DNA of 64,000 nt, taken from assembly GCF_051414035.1 (NCBI RefSeq), contig NZ_JBLKNW010000001.1, positions 1,798,001 through 1,862,000 of the forward strand, written 5' to 3'. Made by a program: the position numbers and the translations under genes. Shown here piece by piece: positions 9,279 to 17,465 of the stretch; the stretch's first letter is position 1, and the number at the start of each line of letters is the position of its first letter. The DNA comes from Halosimplex amylolyticum. Its GTDB lineage: Archaea > Halobacteriota > Halobacteria > Halobacteriales > Haloarculaceae. The notes under the pieces are model-generated. The model saw only the letters and a program-made list of their open reading frames with translations, made no database searches and was not told the origin of the DNA.

Positions 9279-9548
9279 TCAGGTGGACGGGGCCGTGAGA
9301 TGCCAGCCGGGGTCGCGTCCCGTGCGGTCGATGCGGTCGGCTCGACACGCCGGGCAGTAGTCGGGTTCGACGGATTCGCTCCGCGGGACGTATACCGCGC
9401 CGCCGCACTCCACGCACGCGTCGTCGACGATCGTCGTACAGTCGACGCAGAGGTTGAAGTCGTCGACTGTGAGGTCGCGCAGGGGTTCGAGTTGTTTGTC
9501 CAGAGTGTACTCGTCGATTACCGCCTGACAGTTTTGGCACGGTTGCAT
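9279..9548 (-). CDS. Small four-CxxC zinc protein
   Basis: An 89-residue protein with four CxxC pairs (CQNC near residue 4, then CVDC, CVEC and CPAC), enough for two zinc ribbons. A charged helix (IDEYTLDKQLEPLRDLTVDDF) lies between the first two. The start was placed at the ATG giving MQPCQNCQ, because the longer upstream extension is hydrophobic and not typical. It is convergent with the Spo0M remnant and divergent from the thermonuclease gene. The function is unknown; RNA or protein binding through the ribbons is only a guess. Confidence 0.7.
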   Translation of the reverse strand: MQPCQNCQAVIDEYTLDKQLEPLRDLTVDDFNLCVDCTTIVDDACVECGGAVYVPRSESVEPDYCPACRADRIDRTGRDPGWHLTAPST

Positions 9549-9679
9549 AGCGATACACAGCACCCCATGAGACACCGACACATAGTCCTACCGGCGCGGG
9601 CAATCGACGGGCCCGACCGCGGGGGGACGGCCGCTCGCGAGAGGCCAACGCTCATGCGACTGGCGACGAGACGACGGGT

Positions 9680-10723
9680 ATGAACGAGCGGCGGTCCGAG
9701 GCGGTCGTCGCGGTCGCGGTGCTCGCGGTCCTGAGCGGCTGCGCCGGCTTCGGCGTGAACGTCGGCGAGCGCGCCGGAGGACCGACCGCGTCGGCGCCTG
9801 ACGTGGCCAACGGCACGACCGCGACCGTCGTCGAGGTAGTCGACGGCGACACCATCGACGTGCGCTATCGCAACGGGTCGACCGACACCGTGCGACTGCT
9901 CGGGGTCGACACCCCGGAGGTCCACGCCGACAACGATCCGGCGGAGTACGAGGGCGTGCCGGACGACGAGTCGGGGGCTGCGTGTCTCGAATCCGCGGGC
10001 GAAGACGCCAGCGCGTTCGCCCGCGAGCGGCTGGCCGGCGAGCGGGTGACGCTCGTCGTCGACCCGACCGCCGACCGGCGCGACCGCTACGACCGACTGC
10101 TCGCGTACGTCCACGTCGACGACCCCGCAGACGACGGGACGCCCGCGAACGAGACGGGCGAGGGGATCGACTTCAACCAGCGACTGGTGGCGACGGGTCA
10201 CGCTCGCGTCTACGACAGCACGTTCGCGCGCTCGGACGGGTACTACGCGGCCGAGTCGGAGGCCCAGGACGCCGAGCGCGGCCTCTGGCGCTGTCGGACG
10301 CCAGGCGCGGACGGGACGGACGACGCAGACGGTGTGGACGGCACGGACGGGACGGACTCCGGTGACGCCGCCGGAGCGCTCGCGACGTCCGACAGCGGAC
10401 TCACCGTCGAGCGGGTCCACGCGGACGCGGACGGCAACGACCACGAGAACCTGAACGACGAGTACGTCGTCTTCGGCAACGCGGCCGACGCGCCCCTCCC
10501 GCTGGGCGGCTGGGTCGTCCGCGACGAGGGCGGGCACAGCTACGCGTTCCCCGGCGACTTCGCGCTCGGGCCAGGCGAGACGGTCGTCCTCCGGACCGGC
10601 GCTGGCGAAGACGCCGACGGCACGCTCTACTGGGGCAGCGACTCGGCCGTCTGGAACAACGGCGGCGACGCCGTGGCGGTCGAGCGCGACGGCGAGACCG
10701 TCCTGCGATACGCCTACGGCTGA
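9680..10723 (+). CDS. Secreted thermonuclease with C-terminal lamin-tail domain, lipoprotein
   Basis: A 347-residue exported nuclease. The signal peptide ends with a lipobox (LSGC, Cys about residue 21). The staphylococcal nuclease domain (about 50-215) shows VVEVVDGDTIDVRY, the active-site Arg in TVRLLGVDTPEV, and ERLAGERVTLVVD, with a later YDRLLAYVHVD. An Asp/Gly-rich linker (residues 215-235) is followed by a lamin-tail domain (about 245-345: NLNDEYVVFGNAADAPLPLGGW ... WNNGGDAVAVER). The domain pair is common in haloarchaeal exported nucleases and suggests degradation of extracellular nucleic acid. Regulation is not visible. Confidence 0.88.
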   Translation: MNERRSEAVVAVAVLAVLSGCAGFGVNVGERAGGPTASAPDVANGTTATVVEVVDGDTIDVRYRNGSTDTVRLLGVDTPEVHADNDPAEYEGVPDDESGAACLESAGEDASAFARERLAGERVTLVVDPTADRRDRYDRLLAYVHVDDPADDGTPANETGEGIDFNQRLVATGHARVYDSTFARSDGYYAAESEAQDAERGLWRCRTPGADGTDDADGVDGTDGTDSGDAAGALATSDSGLTVERVHADADGNDHENLNDEYVVFGNAADAPLPLGGWVVRDEGGHSYAFPGDFALGPGETVVLRTGAGEDADGTLYWGSDSAVWNNGGDAVAVERDGETVLRYAYG

Positions 10724-10804
10724 GGGTCCAGCCGCCTGCAATCACCGAAAGATCAGCCCGCTGACGACCGGCAGCCCCAACTGACTGGCGACGGACTGTC
10801 GACT

Positions 10805-11569
10805 ATGGATCTCCCACCGGTCGGCCTCGGGACGATGGGTATCACCGACGCCGGAACGATCGAGCGGGCCATCGAGATCGGCTATCGCCACCTCGACACG
10901 GCGCAGATCTACGACAACGAAGCGGTCGTCGGCGAGGGCGTCGCCGCGAGCGACGTCGCGCGGGAGGAACTGACCGTCGCGACGAAGCTCTGGGTCGACT
11001 CGCTGGCCGGCGACGACGTGCGACCCGGCACCGAAGCGAGCCTCGACAGACTGGGACTCGACGCGGTCGACCTGCTGTACGTCCACCGCCCTCGCGGCGG
11101 CTACGACCCGGAGACGACGCTGCCGGCGCTCGACGAGGTGCGCGAGGCGGGGCTGGCCCGGAACGTCGGCCTCTCGAACTTCGAGCCGGACCAGCTCAAC
11201 CGGGCGCGCGAGGTGCTCGATTCGCCGATCGCGGCCCATCAGGTCGAGTTCCACCCCTACTACGGCGACCGCGAGTTGCTCGCCGACGCGCAGGCCCACG
11301 ACTATCCGCTGGTGGCCTACTCGCCCCTGATCGGCGGCGACGCCTTCGACGACCCGGTGCTGACGGAGGTGGCGGAGAAACACGACACCTCGCCGGCGGC
11401 GGTGAGCATCGCGTGGGTGCTTTCGCACGACAACGTCGTGACGATCCCGAAGGCCTCCTCGCCGGCGCACCTCGAAGCCAACTACGCGGCGCGGCGACTG
11501 ACCCTCGATCCCGCGAACGTCGAACGCATCGACGCCATCGACCGCGAGCGGGAACTGTTCCCCGAGTGA
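10805..11569 (+). CDS. Aldo/keto reductase, 2,5-diketogluconate reductase-like
   Basis: A 254-residue enzyme, shorter than the protein at 7729. The motif GYRHLDTAQIYDNE (about residues 24-37) holds the catalytic Asp and Tyr, VATKLW the Lys, and YVHRPRGGYD the His. NVGLSNFEPDQL and VTIPKASSPAHLEANYAA are AKR signatures, the latter binding the NADP phosphate. It most resembles the short bacterial/archaeal AKR5-type reductases. It stands alone, and its metabolic role is unknown. Confidence 0.9.
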   Translation: MDLPPVGLGTMGITDAGTIERAIEIGYRHLDTAQIYDNEAVVGEGVAASDVAREELTVATKLWVDSLAGDDVRPGTEASLDRLGLDAVDLLYVHRPRGGYDPETTLPALDEVREAGLARNVGLSNFEPDQLNRAREVLDSPIAAHQVEFHPYYGDRELLADAQAHDYPLVAYSPLIGGDAFDDPVLTEVAEKHDTSPAAVSIAWVLSHDNVVTIPKASSPAHLEANYAARRLTLDPANVERIDAIDRERELFPE

Positions 11570-11882
11570 ACGGGAGCGACGATCGCCCGACGACGCCGAC
11601 GTACTCCGGTTCCCCGATCCGATTTCACGGCCCGGAAAGCGGGAGAGGAGCAACTGGCAACAACGTCGGTCGCATCCGCGGGTACCGCTTAACCACGTTC
11701 GGTGTAGCTGGGCCGGAGGCGGCACGTATTGTCAACTGATAATCGTTTCCCTTATACGGGGTAAGGGTCTCCTAGCGGCAACGACAGAACCGGGATCGCG
11801 GCCCCGAGACGCTCTATAACACCATGATATCAGTCACACATCTTCGAGTGGATCGGTCCGGAACCGAGCGCTGCGACGCGCG
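11570..11882. other. Non-coding stretch with a putative promoter
   Basis: About 310 bp without a convincing gene. A short imperfect hairpin (CCCTTATAC/GTAAGGG, near 11750-11768) and a TATA-like CTCTATAAC at about 11812-11820 are the only recognisable signals. The TATA-like element would place transcription about 80 bp before the regulator that follows. Confidence 0.4.
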
Positions 11883-11921
11883 ATGCGACGGCCCGAGCGT
11901 GTGCGGGGTGAGCAACCTCCC

Positions 11922-14864
11922 ATGAGTCTGGAGCCGCACACCGAGAGCGAGGGGCGTCCGGCGATCGACCTGGAGAGCGGGGTCGAGGCGCTGCGCCAGA
12001 GCCCGGAGTTCCGCGGTCCGATCGAACCGATGGACGGCCACGACCACGCGAACGACCACTTCGCGCTCGTCTACGAGGGCGACGACGAGCGGTACGCGGC
12101 CGCCGTCCCGTTCCTGCGCCAGGGACTCGACCGGGGGGAGAAGTGCATGTACGTCGGCGACGAGCGCTCGCTCGAAACCGTCGAGGCGGCGATGCGCGAG
12201 CGCGGAGTGGACGTCGACGCCGCGGTCGCGTCGGGCGCACTGGTCTTCCAGAGCGTCGAGAATACGTATCTCCAGGACGGCTCGTTCGACGCCGAGTCGA
12301 TGATTGCGATCTACGAGGACGCCATCGAGGCGGCCACCGCGGACCACGAGGCGCTGCGAGTGGTCGCGGAGACGAACTGGATCGTCGAGGGCGGCGTGTC
12401 TATCGAGGAGTTCATGGCCTACGAGAGCAGGATGAACGACGTCTTCGACGACGAGGCAGCCATCGCCCTGTGCCAGTACGACCGCGAGGCGTTCCCGCCG
12501 GAGGCGCTCATCGACATCGTGCGCGTCCACCCCCACCTCATCTCCGACACGACCGTCTGCAACAACTTCTACTACACGCCGCCCGAGGAGTTCTCCGGCC
12601 CGAATCGGCCAGATCGCGAGCTCGATCGGATGCTGGGGACGCTGCGCGAGCGAGCGCGGGCGAAGGCGTCGCTGGAGGACCAGAACGAGTCGCTCCGAAC
12701 CCAACACGAGATCAGCTCCCGGGCGGACATCTCCTTCGAGGAGAAGCTCCGGCGGTTTCTCGACCTCGGTCGCGAGCACTTCGACCTCGACATCGGCTTC
12801 CTCGCGCACGTCACCGGCGAACGCTTCGAGATCGTCGACGCGGTCGGCTCCCACGAGTTGATCCAGCCGGGCGAGACGACCGATCTCTCGGAGACGTACT
12901 GTCGGCAGGTGATCGAAACCGAAGGGCTGGTCGACGTCACGAACGCCAGCGAACAGGGGTGGGCGGAGCGCGACGCCTACGAGACCTACGGGCTCGATAG
13001 CTACATCGGCGCGCCCGTCGTCGTGGGGGGCGAACAGTACGGGACGCTCTGTTTCGCCTCCCGCGAGGCGCGCGCCCGGCCCTTCTCGAAGGCCGAGCGC
13101 ACGTTCCTCGAACTGACCGGGCAGTGGGTGAGTTACGAGCTCGAGCGCGAGCAGCGACAGGCGCAGTTGAGCGCGCTCAACGAGATGAGTCGCGACCTGA
13201 TGGACGCCGAGACCCACGCGGAGATCGCTCGCTCGACCGTCGAACACGCCGAGGAGACGCTCGGACTCCCGCTGACCGCACTCGTCCAGTACGACAGGGA
13301 GACCGGACAGCTCTCGACGGTCGGCCGGACCGAGCGCGCGGCGGACGAACTCCCCACGACGGCGCTGAGTTCGACCCCGTCTGGCCCGCTCTGGGAGGCG
13401 TTCACCGCCGGCGAGGAACGGATCGTCGACGACGTCGCGTCCATCTCCGGTGCCGGAGACGAGGTCACCGAACTCGTGGCGATACCGCTCGGTTCGCACG
13501 GCCTGTTCGTCACCGCGACGGAGTCGCCCGGGGGCTTTTGCGACGCCGAGTACGAGTTCGCCCAGACGACGGCCGCGACCGTCGAGACGGCGTGCGGTCG
13601 CGCCGAACGCGAACAGTTGCTCCAGGAGCGCGAGGAGACCCTGGAGGAGCAAAACGAGTCGCTCTCGCGGCTCAACCGCATCAACGACACCATCCGGAAC
13701 ATCGGCCAGGCGCTCGTACAGGCGTCCTCGCGCGAGGAGATCGAGACGGTCGTCTGCGACCAGCTCGCCGACGTGGGCCCCTACGAACTGGCGTGGATCG
13801 GCGAGCACGACACGGTCGCCGGCGAGATCACGCCGCGGGAGTGGGCCGGCGCCGAGAAGGGCTATCTCGACGCGGCGACCGTCACTGCCGACGAGAGCGT
13901 CACCGGCCGCGGCCCCTCCGGGATGGCCGTCGAGACCCACGAGCCGCAGGTCGTGAACAACGTCATCGACGATCCGACCTTCGAACCGTGGCGCGAGGCG
14001 GCGCTCAATCGCGGCTACCACGCCTCGATCGCCCTGCCGCTCGTCTACGACGACGTGCTCTACGGCGTTCTCAACGTCTACGCCAACCAGCCGGGCGTGT
14101 TCGACGAGCTGGAACGCTCGGTGCTCGCGGAGCTGGGCGACACCATCGCGTACGCCATCAACGCCGTCGAGAGCAAGAAGGCGCTCGTCAGCGACGAGGT
14201 GACGGAACTGGAGTTCCGCGTCGAGGACGAGCGCCTGGAGATCGTCGAGCTCGCGCGCGAGAGCGGCTGTGACCTCTCTCTCGAGGGCGTCGTCCCGTCG
14301 ACCGACGGACAGCTCCGCGTGTTCATGTCGACGCGCGGCGCGTCCGCCGAGGACCTCCTCGCGTTCGCGCCCGACATGGCGACGACCGAGGTGTCGCTCG
14401 TCTCGGAGTACGACGACGGGGACGTCCCGATCTGTCTGTTCGAGGCCGCGCTGTCCGAGGAGAGCCTCTGCGAGACAATCCGGCGACACGGCGGCCGCCC
14501 CCGGACCGTGACCGTCGAGGACGGCGCCGCGACGGTCGTGGTCGAGGTCGCGGCCGACGCCGACATCAGGGCGTTCGTGGATATGTTCGTCGGCAACTAC
14601 CCCGACTCCGAACTGGTCGCCCAGCGCCCGCGGCAGACGCCGACCGAGTTCCGCGCCACGCTCACGGAGGATCTGACGGACCGCCAGCTGGAAGTGCTGC
14701 AGACGGCCTACTTCGGCGGGTACTTCGACAAACCCCGCGGCCAGACCGGCAGCGAAGTCGCCGCGTCGATGGACATCTCCCAGCCGACGTTCAACACCCA
14801 CGTGCGCGCCGCCCAGCGCAAACTCTGTCGCCAGCTCTTCGAGGCTGACATGGCCGACGACTGA
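11922..14864 (+). CDS. MEDS-GAF-HTH-10 sensor regulator (Bat family)
   Basis: A 980-residue one-piece sensor and regulator. Residues about 35-215 form a MEDS/DcmR-type domain (HFALVYEGDDERYAAAVPFLRQGLDRGEKCMYVG), named for methanogen and methylotroph sensors. Two or three GAF domains follow, at about 260-400, 420-560 and 590-740, separated by coiled-coil linkers (EDQNESLRTQHEI, LEEQNESLSRLNRI). The third contains VVNNVIDDPTFEPWREAAL. The C-terminus has the bacterio-opsin-activator domain and an HTH-10 DNA-binding region (LTDRQLEVLQTAYFGGYFDKPR ... SQPTFNTHVRAAQRKL). It is likely to sense a small ligand or redox state and bind DNA directly. I chose the ATG at 11922 over 11883 because the extra 13 residues are Arg-rich; the choice is not certain. 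Confidence 0.85.
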   Translation: MSLEPHTESEGRPAIDLESGVEALRQSPEFRGPIEPMDGHDHANDHFALVYEGDDERYAAAVPFLRQGLDRGEKCMYVGDERSLETVEAAMRERGVDVDAAVASGALVFQSVENTYLQDGSFDAESMIAIYEDAIEAATADHEALRVVAETNWIVEGGVSIEEFMAYESRMNDVFDDEAAIALCQYDREAFPPEALIDIVRVHPHLISDTTVCNNFYYTPPEEFSGPNRPDRELDRMLGTLRERARAKASLEDQNESLRTQHEISSRADISFEEKLRRFLDLGREHFDLDIGFLAHVTGERFEIVDAVGSHELIQPGETTDLSETYCRQVIETEGLVDVTNASEQGWAERDAYETYGLDSYIGAPVVVGGEQYGTLCFASREARARPFSKAERTFLELTGQWVSYELEREQRQAQLSALNEMSRDLMDAETHAEIARSTVEHAEETLGLPLTALVQYDRETGQLSTVGRTERAADELPTTALSSTPSGPLWEAFTAGEERIVDDVASISGAGDEVTELVAIPLGSHGLFVTATESPGGFCDAEYEFAQTTAATVETACGRAEREQLLQEREETLEEQNESLSRLNRINDTIRNIGQALVQASSREEIETVVCDQLADVGPYELAWIGEHDTVAGEITPREWAGAEKGYLDAATVTADESVTGRGPSGMAVETHEPQVVNNVIDDPTFEPWREAALNRGYHASIALPLVYDDVLYGVLNVYANQPGVFDELERSVLAELGDTIAYAINAVESKKALVSDEVTELEFRVEDERLEIVELARESGCDLSLEGVVPSTDGQLRVFMSTRGASAEDLLAFAPDMATTEVSLVSEYDDGDVPICLFEAALSEESLCETIRRHGGRPRTVTVEDGAATVVVEVAADADIRAFVDMFVGNYPDSELVAQRPRQTPTEFRATLTEDLTDRQLEVLQTAYFGGYFDKPRGQTGSEVAASMDISQPTFNTHVRAAQRKLCRQLFEADMADD

Positions 14865-14974
14865 GCGGTCGCGTCCGAACCCACGACCTCGTTTTCAGTG
14901 GACGGTGCGACGAGCGAATTCTCAGCGGACGACGTAACGTGCGAGTTCTCGACCGGCGAGAGGCCGAACAGCCC

Positions 14975-15086
14975 GGCTTCTCCAGGTCGTCCCACGCTGC
15001 CAGGCTTCTCCAGGTCGTCCCACGCTGCCGGGCTACTCCAGATCGTCCCACGCTGCCAGGCTACTCCGGGCCGTCCCAGGCAGCCA
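14975..15086. repeat. Four tandem 28-bp repeats at the 3' end of a small zinc-finger gene
   Basis: Four head-to-tail 28-bp units start at 14975, 15003, 15031 and 15059. The unit begins GGCTTCTCCAGGTCGTCCC; the later copies vary at a few bases. On the minus strand the last unit (15059-15086) is the final codons and stop of the zinc-finger gene at 15061-15231, so the other three units look like duplications of that gene end. A period of 28 is not a multiple of three, so this is not a coding repeat. The surrounding non-coding stretch (14865-15060) shows nothing else. Confidence 0.85.
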
Positions 15087-15231
15087 GACAGTCCCCGTCG
15101 CAAAAAGAGCGAACCAGTCTCGTGCCGTCGGCACGTACGCGAGTCGTCGCAGGATACCAGTCGGTGCCCGCCAGCCGCTCGCCGCAGCGACCACAGACCT
15201 CGAACACGTCGCGGTCGGCGGACGACGCCAT
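15061..15231 (-). CDS. Small zinc-finger protein
   Basis: A 56-residue protein. It has CGRC at residues 13-16 and a CDGDC ending at about 48 (FCDGDCLAAWDGPE), a treble-clef-like spacing seen in haloarchaeal DUF7576-type mini-proteins. The start codon follows immediately after the stop of the HalOD1 gene, so the two form a tight operon. The stop codon lies in the first 28-bp repeat on that strand. Confidence 0.75.
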   Translation of the reverse strand: MASSADRDVFEVCGRCGERLAGTDWYPATTRVRADGTRLVRSFCDGDCLAAWDGPE

Positions 15232-15492
15232 CTACTCCGTGAGTACCAGTTCGCCGCTGCCGGATACCTCGACGTCGTACCCGTAGTAGGAGAACGAGAC
15301 GCTGGCGGATCCCTCGCAGGCACGATAGAACGCGTTCAGGGCGTCCGGATCGACGGCCTCGTAGAGCGGGACCGAGAGGTCGAGGACGCCGACGCCGGCT
15401 CGTTCCGCGACTGCGTCGAGAACCGCTTCGGTGGCTGACTGGTCGTCGTCGATCCGATATGTGGCTTCCGTCTCGATGGGTGACTGCTTCAT
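15232..15492 (-). CDS. HalOD1 output-domain protein
   Basis: An 86-residue stand-alone HalOD1 domain. It shows the family's pattern: a helix (SATEAVLDAVAERAGV), then LPLYEAVDPDALNAFYRAC (here VPLYEAVDPDAL), then a strand pair (ASVSFSYYGYDVEVSGSGELVL). HalOD1 is a haloarchaeal output domain linked to two-component and sensor systems; alone it probably acts by protein-protein contact. It is the first gene of a two-gene operon with the zinc finger at 15061. It lies close to the large sensor at 11922, but on the other strand. Confidence 0.85.
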   Translation of the reverse strand: MKQSPIETEATYRIDDDQSATEAVLDAVAERAGVGVLDLSVPLYEAVDPDALNAFYRACEGSASVSFSYYGYDVEVSGSGELVLTE

Positions 15493-15671
15493 CTACTGCT
15501 ACGAACGCCGTATTCCCCCTAATCGCTTCTACCTCGATGTAAAGCGTCGGCCCGATCGAGGGGCTATGAGTCTAGAGGGGCGGTGGAGCGCGGCGCCGTC
15601 GCCGACTCGCTTCGAGTCGCGAGACCTGCCAGCACAAGACCAATAGTGCTTCCGGGAGACCCGGCATACGA

Positions 15672-17465
15672 ATGGCCCTCTCCGACGTGTTTCTCACGCC
15701 GCTCGGATTAGCGGCCGCCCTGGTCGCGATCCCGATCGTCGTCCTGTACCTCATCCGGCCAGACCCCGACCGGGTGGAACTCCCCACGCTCCGCTTTCTC
15801 GCGGACGAACAGCGCCAGCGGGCGACGACCCCGCTGTTCGAACGGATCGCACGGAGCCTCCTCCTGTTGATCCAGATCCTCGCGGTCCTGTTGCTCGCGG
15901 GGTCGCTGGCCGCGCCGTACGTCCCCGTCGAGGAGCGCGCCGTCGTCGAGGAGACGGTGCTGGTCGTCGACACGAGCGCGAGCATGGCGACGACCGACGA
16001 CGGGCGAACCCGACTCGACCGCGCCCTGGCCGCCGCCGACGAGGAGGTGACGACGCGGACCTCGGTCGTCACCACGGACGGCAGCGGCCAGGTCGCCCTC
16101 CGGCGTGGGCCGCCGAGCGCCGCCCGCGAGACGCTGCAGGGACTGGAGGCGACGGACGCGCCGGGGGACCTGCGCGGCGCCATCGCCCAGGCGCGAGCGC
16201 TCGCGGACGAGGGCGTGCGCGTCGTCGTCCTCAGCGACTTCGCCGGCGAGGAGTGGCGCGACGCGGTCACCGGGCTCCGCGCCCGCGGGCTCAGCGTCAC
16301 GCTCCGGCAGTTCGACGGCGGCGGTGACGCCAACGTCGGCTTCGTCGACCGCCGGTTCAGCCAGTCCGAGGTGACCCTCTCGGTGAAGAACTTCGGCGAC
16401 GAGTCGGTCACGCGGACGGTCCGGCTCGGCGACCGGACCGAGGAGGTCGACCTCGCCGCGGGCGACGTCGGAACGGTGACGTTCCCCGTCCCCGCCGGCA
16501 CCTCCGAGGCGCGGCTCTCGCCGGGCGACGACTTCGCGACCGACGACGTCGTCCCGGTCGCCGCGCCCGAGGACCCGACCGTCGACGTCCTCGTCCTGAC
16601 GAACGACCGGAACCGCTACCTGACGACGGCGCTGTCCCTGCTCGACCAGGTCGACCTCACCGTCGAGAACCCGCCGACCACCGTCGAGGACGAGTACGAC
16701 GTGATCGTCTACAGCAACGTCGACGCCGACTCGCTGCTCCCCGGCAACGTCGAGGCGGGACGGACGGTCCTCGCCGAGGGCGGGGGCGTCGCGGTTCAGG
16801 CCCAGGAGGAGATGCCCGACCGACTGGGCGACCTCCTCCTGCTCGAACCCGACGGGACGGACACGTCGCCGACCATCCGCGCGACGACCGAGACGGACCT
16901 GACCGAGGGCATCGACTTCCAGCCGCCCGACGAGTACCTCACGGGGTCGCTGCGCTCGGGGGAGACGCTCGTGGAGCTACGCGACGGCACGCCGTTGCTC
17001 GCGACCGACCGGCGCGACGCCGGCCGCCTCCTCTACTACGGCTACATCGAGGAGCGGTCGAGTTTCAAGTACAACTACCAGTACCCGGTGTTCTGGAAGC
17101 GCGCCGTCTTCCACCTCGCCGGGCGCGAACCCCTCGCGGCGCTCAACCGCGAGACGGGCGACACGGTGCAGTTCGGCGCCGACAGGGTCCAGGGGCCCTC
17201 CGGCCGGCTCGCCGGCCCGGCCGTCACGCTCCGGGAGGTGGGCGTCTACAGCACCGACGGTCGCGTCCGGGGCGCGGCGCTGCTGGACGAGCGCGAGTCG
17301 GCCGTCGACGTCGAACCGCTGAGCGCGCGGACCGGGCCGACGGGCAATATCACGCGCCAGGAGACCCGGACCGTCCCGCAGCGCGTCACCGAGTACGCCG
17401 CCCTCGCGGCCCTGCTCGTGGCGCTCGCCGAGATCGGCTACCTCCGCCGCCGGGGTGAGCTCTGA
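15672..17465 (+). CDS. BatA/VWA-domain membrane protein
   Basis: A 597-residue protein, first gene of a six-gene operon. Residues 8-28 and about 58-82 are the two TM segments of the BatA N-terminal domain (LGLAAALVAIPIVVLYLIRPDPDRVELPTL is its hallmark). A VWA-like domain follows with a MIDAS start (LVVDTSASM, about 96-104). The middle and C-terminal regions are beta-rich (CARDB-like, about 220-300). The last helix (about 570-590) is a TM segment. Such proteins work with MoxR ATPases and DUF58 proteins in envelope or metal-centre maturation; no target is visible here. The stop shares one base with the next start. Confidence 0.85.
   Translation: MALSDVFLTPLGLAAALVAIPIVVLYLIRPDPDRVELPTLRFLADEQRQRATTPLFERIARSLLLLIQILAVLLLAGSLAAPYVPVEERAVVEETVLVVDTSASMATTDDGRTRLDRALAAADEEVTTRTSVVTTDGSGQVALRRGPPSAARETLQGLEATDAPGDLRGAIAQARALADEGVRVVVLSDFAGEEWRDAVTGLRARGLSVTLRQFDGGGDANVGFVDRRFSQSEVTLSVKNFGDESVTRTVRLGDRTEEVDLAAGDVGTVTFPVPAGTSEARLSPGDDFATDDVVPVAAPEDPTVDVLVLTNDRNRYLTTALSLLDQVDLTVENPPTTVEDEYDVIVYSNVDADSLLPGNVEAGRTVLAEGGGVAVQAQEEMPDRLGDLLLLEPDGTDTSPTIRATTETDLTEGIDFQPPDEYLTGSLRSGETLVELRDGTPLLATDRRDAGRLLYYGYIEERSSFKYNYQYPVFWKRAVFHLAGREPLAALNRETGDTVQFGADRVQGPSGRLAGPAVTLREVGVYSTDGRVRGAALLDERESAVDVEPLSARTGPTGNITRQETRTVPQRVTEYAALAALLVALAEIGYLRRRGEL

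Noticed and set aside
11814..14801. Minus-strand frame of 995 codons opposite the MEDS-GAF regulator
   Set aside because: Exact shadow of the sense gene, with repetitive Arg/Val/Asp-rich translation and no motif.
14708..15103. Minus-strand frame covering the 28-bp repeats
   Set aside because: The repeat period is not a multiple of three and the frame runs antisense into the HTH-10 end; the repeat is not coding.
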